DNA from: Gimesia maris
Lineage (GTDB): Bacteria; Planctomycetota; Planctomycetia; Planctomycetales; Planctomycetaceae
Direction of reading: 5' to 3'
DNA: 64,000 nucleotides
Assembly (NCBI RefSeq): GCF_008298035.1
Contig: NZ_CP042910.1
Location: 1,570,001 to 1,634,000 of the forward strand
In this document: positions 57,859 through 64,000 of the stretch, in pieces
Numbering within the stretch: the stretch's first letter is position 1
How the letters are laid out: the number at the start of each line of letters is the position of its first letter
Notes under the pieces: model-generated
Databases searched by the model: none
What the model was told of the DNA's origin: nothing
The model's input: only the letters and a program-made list of their open reading frames with translations
Made by a program: the position numbers and the translations under genes

Positions 57859-60198
57859 ATGGCGCTTTATCAATGGATGACATGTTGCCGGGCAATTGCT
57901 CTGTCAGTGTTGATTCTGGGATGCAGCTTGCTGCATGTTGCTGTTTTAGCAGGTGCGGAGGAAAAGCCTGCGTTTAAACTGGAAGCATCGACTTATACCT
58001 TTTCACCCGGGCCTGAATTTCAGTTTGAATTTCAGTCGCGACTGATTCAGGCGGTTCCCGGTGATGTGCTGATTCTCAAAGCGGGCAGGTATGATTTACA
58101 CTCCGGTTTAAATCTGGTGACCGATAATGTCACTATTCGCGGGGAGGGACACGAAAAAACGGTGCTCTCTTTCAAGCATCAGACCGATGGCAGTTTTGGG
58201 CTGCTGGCCAGCGGGGACAACCTGGTTCTGGAAAATTTTGCCGTGGAAGATACCAGTCATAATGCCATCAAAGTTTTAGGGGCTGAGAATGTGACCTTTC
58301 GCGGCGTGCGCACGGAGTGGACAGGAGGCCCGAAAACGACAAACGGGGCATACGGGCTTTATCCGGTGCAATGCAAGAATGTATTGATTGAAAACTGTGT
58401 GGCGATCGGTGCCGCCGATGCGGGGATTTATGTGGGACAGTCAACGGACGTCGTTGTCCGTAACAGCCGTGCCGAAGCGAATGTGGCCGGTATCGAGATT
58501 GAGAATACGGTCAACGCAGACGTGTATGAGAACGTGGTCACCGGAAATACCGGCGGTCTGCTGGTCTTCGACCTGCCCGGACTGCCTCAAAAAAACGGGA
58601 GGCAGGTCAGGCTGTTTCGAAATCGCATCTTTAAAAATAACCTGGCTAACTTTGCACCTGAGGGAAATATGGTCGCTTCCGTCCCGGCGGGAACCGGAAT
58701 TCTGGTGATGGCCACCGATGAAGTCGAGATATTCGAAAATACCATCAGAGACAATCGATCGTTTAATGTGTCTGTCGTCAGCTTCCTGATTTTTGGAAAG
58801 AAGATGAAGGATCCGAATTACGATCCCTACCCGGAAGGTGTTTCGATCCATGACAATAAGATCCAGGGGGGAGGCATGGATCCGGACGGGGAACTGGGAT
58901 TGATTTTGAAGTCACTGGTAGGCACCCCGTTACCAGAGATTGTGTATGACGGCGTGATTGATTCTCGCAAGCTGGTTGATGGAAAGATTCCGGCTGAGAA
59001 AAGTTTGCGAATATCAAATAACGGGGATGTTCGATTTCTGAATATTGATTTCGGGAATCTGACGCCGGTTAACATTGCGACCGGAAAATATCAACCCGAG
59101 ACTGATGCGTCATCTTTCACCGGAGCACTGCCAGCGCTGAATCCGGTTGTGCTTCAACCTCATGGAAAACCGGAACCGACAAAAAATAAGGCATTACAGA
59201 TCTATTATGATGCGCCGCCTAAACTGTCTGAACTGGGTTTGTTCCAGGGAAATGGCGCGACACAGGAGCCTGTGAATGATGTGATCCCCTATGAGCTGCT
59301 GACAACGCTGTTTACCGATTACACTTCCAAACATCGTTTTGTGCGACTGCCTGCCGGAGAAAAAATCCGGTTTCAGGAATCCGGGGTACTGGAGTTTCCC
59401 GTGGGCAGCATGTTAGTCAAAACGTTTTCTTACCTGAAGGATCAGCGGGATCCGGGTGCTGGTGAACGCCTGCTGGAAACACGTGTTGAGTTTCTGAAAG
59501 AATCCGGATGGTACGGATATTCCTACATCTGGAATGAAGAGCAGACAGATGCTGAACTCAGCCTGGGGGGCGGGGAAATCGATGTGTCCTGGATTCACAC
59601 TGATGGCCAGGTACGATCCACCCGGCATCTGGTGCCGAATGCCAATCAGTGTATCAGTTGTCACAGCCAGAATGAAAAGTATGTGCCCCTTGGTCCTGTC
59701 GCTGCGAATCTGAACCGGAAGAATCACTATGCTGACGGAGAAGAGAATCAGCTGGCTTATCTGACGCGAAAGGGGCTGCTGCAGGGAACTCCCGCGTTGA
59801 AAGAAATCACAAAGCTCCCGGAGTTTTCAGAGCCTCGTTCGGGAACAGTGGATCAACGGGTTCGTGCATATCTGGCGGTGAACTGTGCTCACTGTCACAG
59901 CCCGGGCGGCAATGCGCGCACGACGGGGCTGGACCTGCGTTTTTCGCAGGAGGACCCTGCCCGGTGGGGCGTCTGGAAAAATCCGGTCGCTGCAGGCAGA
60001 GGCTCAGGCGGTCGCAGTTATGACATCGTACCTGGTGCGCCTGAGAAGTCGATCCTGATGCATCGTCTGCAGTCCAGTGATCTGGCAGCGCGGATGCCAA
60101 ATATCGGGAACCGGGTGATTCATCAGGAAGCCGTCGATTTGATCGGACAGTGGATCAGTGAAATGCCGGTCGAACGATCCGGTTCTGAAACCCCTTAG
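57859..60198 (+). CDS. Parallel beta-helix repeat domain fused to dihaem c-type cytochrome
   Basis: 779 residues with an N-terminal signal peptide (IALSVLILGCSLLHVAVLAGA). Residues 50-400 are a right-handed beta-helix: repeated short strands such as NLVTDNVTIRGEG, NLVLENFAVEDTSHNAIKV and ENVTFRGVRTEW, followed by NADVYENVVTGNTGGLLVF. From about residue 435 the C-terminal part is a dihaem cytochrome with CXXCH at 598-602 (CISCH) and 676-680 (CAHCH). From memory these correspond to TIGR03805 and TIGR03806, families usually encoded by neighbouring separate genes; here they are one polypeptide. It should be periplasmic or surface-exposed, and passes electrons; the substrate of the beta-helix part is unknown. 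Confidence 0.8.
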   Translation: MALYQWMTCCRAIALSVLILGCSLLHVAVLAGAEEKPAFKLEASTYTFSPGPEFQFEFQSRLIQAVPGDVLILKAGRYDLHSGLNLVTDNVTIRGEGHEKTVLSFKHQTDGSFGLLASGDNLVLENFAVEDTSHNAIKVLGAENVTFRGVRTEWTGGPKTTNGAYGLYPVQCKNVLIENCVAIGAADAGIYVGQSTDVVVRNSRAEANVAGIEIENTVNADVYENVVTGNTGGLLVFDLPGLPQKNGRQVRLFRNRIFKNNLANFAPEGNMVASVPAGTGILVMATDEVEIFENTIRDNRSFNVSVVSFLIFGKKMKDPNYDPYPEGVSIHDNKIQGGGMDPDGELGLILKSLVGTPLPEIVYDGVIDSRKLVDGKIPAEKSLRISNNGDVRFLNIDFGNLTPVNIATGKYQPETDASSFTGALPALNPVVLQPHGKPEPTKNKALQIYYDAPPKLSELGLFQGNGATQEPVNDVIPYELLTTLFTDYTSKHRFVRLPAGEKIRFQESGVLEFPVGSMLVKTFSYLKDQRDPGAGERLLETRVEFLKESGWYGYSYIWNEEQTDAELSLGGGEIDVSWIHTDGQVRSTRHLVPNANQCISCHSQNEKYVPLGPVAANLNRKNHYADGEENQLAYLTRKGLLQGTPALKEITKLPEFSEPRSGTVDQRVRAYLAVNCAHCHSPGGNARTTGLDLRFSQEDPARWGVWKNPVAAGRGSGGRSYDIVPGAPEKSILMHRLQSSDLAARMPNIGNRVIHQEAVDLIGQWISEMPVERSGSETP

Positions 60199-60226
60199 AG
60201 CTGACAAGCTGAAGCTGCAGGAGAAT

Positions 60227-61162
60227 TCAAACTGCCTGTTTGTGTTCGTAGGAGTGACTGTCCTGAATAATCAGCTGATTGCGGCCCTGTTTCTGCGATT
60301 GGGCCAATGCGTGTAGACCTCGTTCCAGTACCAGCTCGGCTGAATCGCCGGGAACACAATTGAGATAAGCGAGGCTGGCGGTGACGACGACTTCGGGACT
60401 GTTACTTTCCAGTCGGAAATGATGGTGGCGAATCGCGTCTCGAATCGTTTCAGCACAGATCTGTCCGGCGTCGACTTCAACTGCTGGGAAGAGGATCGCC
60501 AGCGTGTCTGATTTCCAGAGACAGATCACATCTTCGTCTCGCACGTTGTGCATGATCAGTCGCGAAAGGGTTTTCATGAACTTGATAGGAGCCATGATCC
60601 CGAACCGCTCTTTCAACTGGTCATGTTGATTCATCTGCACAAGTAGCAGTCCACTGTTATTTTCCGTAGAAGTTCCCGCCAGCAACAGCATGTCCAGATT
60701 GGCTTCGAAAGCAGAAGAATCAGGCAGCTTTAAATGCGAGTGTTCCGGCTGGAAGGCCCACTGTAAAGCCGGGAAATCCTGCGGCTTCTTTTTTTCCTGC
60801 TTTGTAACAGGCGGGGTTTTTTCCGGCTCTGTATTTTTTCGCTCTACCAGTCGATTGATCAGTGACAGCAGACTGGTGCGTTTGGAATTCAATTCCCGCG
60901 TCTGGTCGCTGGTAAGAATTGTGCCCGGGAATTTCTCGAGAAGCGAGCAGGCGGTACAGGCTGTGTCCAGCGTTTCTTTTACGTGCTGGTAGCAGTTCTG
61001 AAGATGTTTCTGCGCACGCCGAAGGTTCCGGACCGGGGTACTCTTACCGAGGGCATAGCCGGCGGCAAAACCCAGCGAGGCAGCAATCAGCAACCCCCCA
61101 CCGAAACAGATCAGTATTTCGTTGGGCAGTGTTGATAATATTGTTGCGAGAACAGGTGTCAT
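60227..61162 (-). CDS. Membrane-anchored degenerate GGDEF protein
   Basis: 311 residues. Residues 13-40 are one hydrophobic helix (EILICFGGGLLIAASLGFAAGYALG), then a coiled-coil/linker region, then a GGDEF-fold domain (about residues 150-305). The position of the GGDEF signature reads KSDTL (217-221, in ICLWKSDTLAILFP), so the GG and the catalytic Glu are missing, and diguanylate cyclase activity is unlikely. It may bind a nucleotide or partner as a signalling pseudo-enzyme. The ATG at 61162 has GGAAGAGAAG just upstream; a longer start at 61324 is rejected because the hydrophobic helix would be buried. Confidence 0.75.
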   Translation of the reverse strand: MTPVLATILSTLPNEILICFGGGLLIAASLGFAAGYALGKSTPVRNLRRAQKHLQNCYQHVKETLDTACTACSLLEKFPGTILTSDQTRELNSKRTSLLSLINRLVERKNTEPEKTPPVTKQEKKKPQDFPALQWAFQPEHSHLKLPDSSAFEANLDMLLLAGTSTENNSGLLLVQMNQHDQLKERFGIMAPIKFMKTLSRLIMHNVRDEDVICLWKSDTLAILFPAVEVDAGQICAETIRDAIRHHHFRLESNSPEVVVTASLAYLNCVPGDSAELVLERGLHALAQSQKQGRNQLIIQDSHSYEHKQAV

Positions 61163-61413
61163 ACTTCTCTTCCTGTCTGGGAAGGAAATCCGAATAGAAG
61201 CGATTGGTTTGCGAATGATTGCCTGGAGAAAAGGGAGAGTTGTAACCAGGTACATGAAGTTTAGTTCGCAAATCGAGGTGAAGTGCAGGTGAATCCCTGT
61301 TCGATCGCGAAACTCTATGACCAATTATGCTGGTCGTACGGTTTATGAGCCCGATTTGATCCTGACCGGATCACCTGCAGGTCGCGTTTGGGGTCGCGAG
61401 AGAACTGTCTGGA

Positions 61414-62817
61414 TTATTTGCGTTTGTTACCTTCGAGGGGAGTTGCCTGGACAGGCGCTGGTTTCGGTTCGAGGAATTGCAGACTCAGCACGATATCCGT
61501 GTCTCGATTATCCAGTTCATTGATCAGTTTTTCGTCTACGGTGAAGACGAATGAGATCTGCCTGCCGGACGGTGCAGCGCACAGGTAATAAATCCATTGG
61601 ACCGGGATGTCGTTGGCTTTTCCGGCAACGGTGACGCGGTGGATAAACCGTCCGTCGTCTGTGGAGAGGTTTTCTGCTTTCAGAATCTTGATGAGCTTGT
61701 CTCCCAGGGAAGAACGGATATCTTGCTGGAACTGTTCTTCGCTGGTATGTTCTCCTGGTTTGACAGTCGGGATTTTTGAGATATTGGCCTGTGAGACCAG
61801 GCTCCCTTTATCGAGCAGACGTAATACGGCAACCTGACCAGTCTGATGGAAGACATACCAGTCACGAGGCAGTAATAACCGGATATCCCACGGTGGTTCA
61901 AAGCTCAGGTATTTAGCTTCCGGACTGGTCTCCAGTGGGATCGAAGCCAGAATTTCATCGGTTAACGGGCCTGAGGCCGTCGCGACAGAGCGTGTCCAGT
62001 TGACATCAGCAGTCACTTTCATTCCCGGACTGACAGAGCCGACCGAACGTTTTTCGGTCTGCTGCAGTTCGAGTTGACTGATATAGTTGTGATCCAGGCG
62101 GAACTGCAGTTTGCCTTTGACGGTGATGGTGGTCTGCGCGCCAACGGTCGCTCCTTCAATACTGCCTGTGAAGCTGATGGTGGCCAGTTGATCTTCGACG
62201 GAATCCAGTTGACAGGTTAACTCGGATTTCAAAACGGCTTCCAGGCCGGTCAGAGACTGCAGCACCCAGCGGTCCGGAGTCCAGACTTCACCCACTTCAA
62301 CATCCGATTGTGGTAATAATGCCATCACGGGCAGGCTGTCTCCCGGGGAGTTCAGCAGTTCGACTTCGGAAGGCAGGAGATGACTGTTGGGGGCATGCAG
62401 AGAGAGCCCTTCCAGAGTTCCTTCTGCCACGATGAGACGATGCTTGTCGCTGCCACGGGCATAGGTTTTCTGCCCTTGAACATCGATGGTGGCTGTCGCT
62501 GCTTCATAATATCGAAGTGAGCGAAATGCTTCTGCATCGCGTCCGGTTCCGGGTAAGCGTCGTTCGAGGTACTGAAATTTTCCATCGACGTCGAGTGCGA
62601 GTGAGCGTGCCTGCCCTGTTTTGATCGCTGTTTCCAGTTGTCCTTTCACCCGCACGGTAGAATTCACGTTGAAAGTACGTGCGTCCTGAACGGGTTCTCT
62701 GAATTCATAGGGTTCCGCGAAAGAATCATTCGCAGAGGCTGACAGAACCAATGCGACCAGCGTCAGGCAGAGAATACCGGGAATCGATGCAGAAGAAACA
62801 GAACTCAGTGAAAACAT
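61414..62817 (-). CDS. Secreted hypothetical protein
   Basis: 467 residues with a clear signal peptide (GILCLTLVALVLSASANDSFA, from the ATG at 62817 with GGAG 8 nt upstream; a TTG at 62838 is a possible longer start). The mature part is beta-rich in the first 300 residues (FNVNSTVRVKGQLETAI, LATISFTGSIEGATVG, LQFRLDHNYISQLELQQ), then a domain with WDIRLLLPRDWYVFHQ and a C-terminal strand region ending RDTDIVLSLQFLE. I do not recognise a family. The last part looks like a PsbP/DUF1795-type fold, low confidence. Its downstream neighbour is the degenerate GGDEF gene. Confidence 0.7.
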   Translation of the reverse strand: MFSLSSVSSASIPGILCLTLVALVLSASANDSFAEPYEFREPVQDARTFNVNSTVRVKGQLETAIKTGQARSLALDVDGKFQYLERRLPGTGRDAEAFRSLRYYEAATATIDVQGQKTYARGSDKHRLIVAEGTLEGLSLHAPNSHLLPSEVELLNSPGDSLPVMALLPQSDVEVGEVWTPDRWVLQSLTGLEAVLKSELTCQLDSVEDQLATISFTGSIEGATVGAQTTITVKGKLQFRLDHNYISQLELQQTEKRSVGSVSPGMKVTADVNWTRSVATASGPLTDEILASIPLETSPEAKYLSFEPPWDIRLLLPRDWYVFHQTGQVAVLRLLDKGSLVSQANISKIPTVKPGEHTSEEQFQQDIRSSLGDKLIKILKAENLSTDDGRFIHRVTVAGKANDIPVQWIYYLCAAPSGRQISFVFTVDEKLINELDNRDTDIVLSLQFLEPKPAPVQATPLEGNKRK

Positions 62818-62871
62818 GCGGATGGCTCCGTAAATCAAGCGTCCATACTGATTGGAGAATGCGAAACGTAA

Positions 62872-64000
62872 CTAATCGTTGATTGCCACTTTGGTCTGCT
62901 GTGCCAGTTCACGGGCTGTTGCCGTAATCCCGGCAACATCGAGACCCAGGTCAGCCAGTAATTCCTTGCGGTTTCCATGTTCAATGAAACGATCCGGGAT
63001 TCCCAGTCGTTTGAGGTGACTGGTGTTTATTCCCGCATCATTTGCCGACTCAAGAACGGCAGAACCGAAGCCGCCACAAAGTGTACCTTCTTCAACGGTA
63101 ATCACAAAGCCCGATTCCTGCAAAGCCTGGTGGATGACTTCTGCGTCAAGAGGCTTGGAGAAACGGGCGTTGATGACACCAATGTCGAGTCCTTCTTCAC
63201 GCAGTTTTTCCGCAGCCTGGATGCAATTGGTGAACAGAGAGCCAAATGCGATCAGCATTCCATCTTTGCCCCAGACGTAGACTTCCGACTTGCCGAGTTC
63301 CACAGGTGCGACCTGGCGTTCGACTGAATCGGCGGCTGCTTTGGGGTAGCGGATTGCCGTCGGTCCATCGTGCTGCAGCGAAAATTCGAGCATGGGCTCG
63401 ACATCCAAAGCGTCACCGGGGGACATGTTGACAATATTCGGAAAGCACCGCATGTAAGTGTTATCGAAGGCGCCGTGATGGGTAGGGCCGTCTTCACCGG
63501 CGATTCCGGCACGGTCCATGCAGAAGGTAACGGGCAGATTCTGTAAAGCGACTTCCTGAAAGATGTGGTCGAAGCTGCGCTGCAGAAAAGTGCTGTAAAT
63601 ATCGACGATGGGTCGCAGACCTGCTTTAGCCATTCCGCCAGCGAAGGCAACCGCATGCGCTTCGCAGATCCCGGTATCAAAGAAGCGGTCAGGGAAGCCA
63701 TCGCGGATTTTTCCGAGCTTATTACCGGCGCACATGGCCGCTGTGAGGACGACGACCCGTTCGTTGTCAGTCATCGCCTGAAAAATCGAACTGCTGACGA
63801 CATCGGTAAACGCTTTGGGAGAGCTGCTGCCTGGTTTTTCCACAGGCACGATTTCATTTTCTTCGTTCCTCTGGAACGGAGCCGGGGCATGAAATGAGAC
63901 GGGATCATTCGTTGCCGGTTCAAAACCGTGCCCCTTTTCGGTCAATACATGCAGCAGGACCGGGCCTTTGATGTTCTTGATCATCTGCAGATAACCGGAC
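62872..64000 (-). CDS. dxs: 1-deoxy-D-xylulose-5-phosphate synthase, C-terminal part (cut by window end)
   Basis: Minus-strand frame open to the last base, so the N-terminal thiamine-binding half lies beyond the window. The 375 residues seen are the pyrimidine (transketolase central) and C-terminal domains of DXS: HVLTEKGHGFEPATNDPV, GMAKAGLRPIVDIYSTFLQRSFDHIFQEVALQNLPVTFCMDRAGIAGEDGPTHHG in family order, then TAIRYPKAA and ITVEEGTLCGGFGSAVLE. DXS condenses pyruvate and glyceraldehyde 3-phosphate, the first step of the MEP isoprenoid pathway. The last codons give ELAQQTKVAIND. Confidence 0.95.
   Translation of the reverse strand, partial: SGYLQMIKNIKGPVLLHVLTEKGHGFEPATNDPVSFHAPAPFQRNEENEIVPVEKPGSSSPKAFTDVVSSSIFQAMTDNERVVVLTAAMCAGNKLGKIRDGFPDRFFDTGICEAHAVAFAGGMAKAGLRPIVDIYSTFLQRSFDHIFQEVALQNLPVTFCMDRAGIAGEDGPTHHGAFDNTYMRCFPNIVNMSPGDALDVEPMLEFSLQHDGPTAIRYPKAAADSVERQVAPVELGKSEVYVWGKDGMLIAFGSLFTNCIQAAEKLREEGLDIGVINARFSKPLDAEVIHQALQESGFVITVEEGTLCGGFGSAVLESANDAGINTSHLKRLGIPDRFIEHGNRKELLADLGLDVAGITATARELAQQTKVAIND

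Noticed and set aside
1-64000. Search for tRNA, rRNA, CRISPR arrays, insertion sequences, integrases or phage genes
   Set aside because: No cloverleaf with a GTTCRANYC arm, no regular repeat-spacer array and no transposase or integrase motif was seen by eye; a tRNAscan-SE and CRISPR search would settle this.

Overview
The window reads as a chromosomal segment of a planctomycete, most like the Gimesia/Planctomyces branch (inference). The grounds are the gene repertoire: two secreted formylglycine-type sulfatases, a DUF1080 secreted protein, a DUF1573 protein, multihaem cytochrome lipoproteins, zinc-ribbon membrane proteins, a sdhCAB operon with one membrane subunit, and housekeeping genes scattered singly instead of in the usual operons. 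There is no rRNA, tRNA, CRISPR array, insertion sequence or phage gene that I can support, and base composition looks even, so most of the window is ordinary core genome.

Layout. 1-7218 (+): a 5'-truncated TPR protein, a YebC-family regulator, a zinc-ribbon membrane protein, ruvB and mnmG. 7219-9692 (+): a two-component pair, an HTH-receiver protein with a long structured leader followed by a histidine kinase. 9856-13130 (+): an NhaC-type antiporter and a DapA/NanA-family aldolase. 13156-26345 (mostly -): alaS overlapped by a two-PDZ trypsin-like protease gene, recA with its own promoter, inverted repeat and terminator, a CYTH protein, a four-haem cytochrome lipoprotein, a DUF1573 protein, and an overlapping O-antigen-ligase-like/WecA-like glycan pair. 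26530-34897: a methyltransferase-like protein, then an accessory block of sulfatase, small TPR protein, lipoprotein, paralogous small TPR protein, second sulfatase and DUF1080 protein. 35000-45618: proS, a YhaM-like exonuclease with RNase R, sdhCAB, gcvT. 45722-55752 (mostly -): a desaturase, an 88-residue orphan, an MFS carrier, a two-gene ABC exporter, a dihydroorotate-dehydrogenase-like protein, a Prc/Tsp protease and a TetR regulator. 56122-64000: an aldehyde dehydrogenase, a beta-helix/dihaem cytochrome c fusion, a degenerate GGDEF protein, a secreted orphan and the C-terminal part of dxs, cut by the window end.

The places most worth attention are: (i) the TetR / aldehyde dehydrogenase / beta-helix-cytochrome unit at 55.1-60.2 kb, with a palindrome in the divergent region; (ii) two paralogous TPR genes at 29.4 and 31.9 kb, each preceded by a sigma-54-like -24/-12 element; (iii) leader structures in front of prc, the HTH-receiver gene and the second sulfatase; (iv) a perfect 10-bp inverted repeat bracketing the recA promoter. 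All family names were assigned by reading protein motifs, without database searches.
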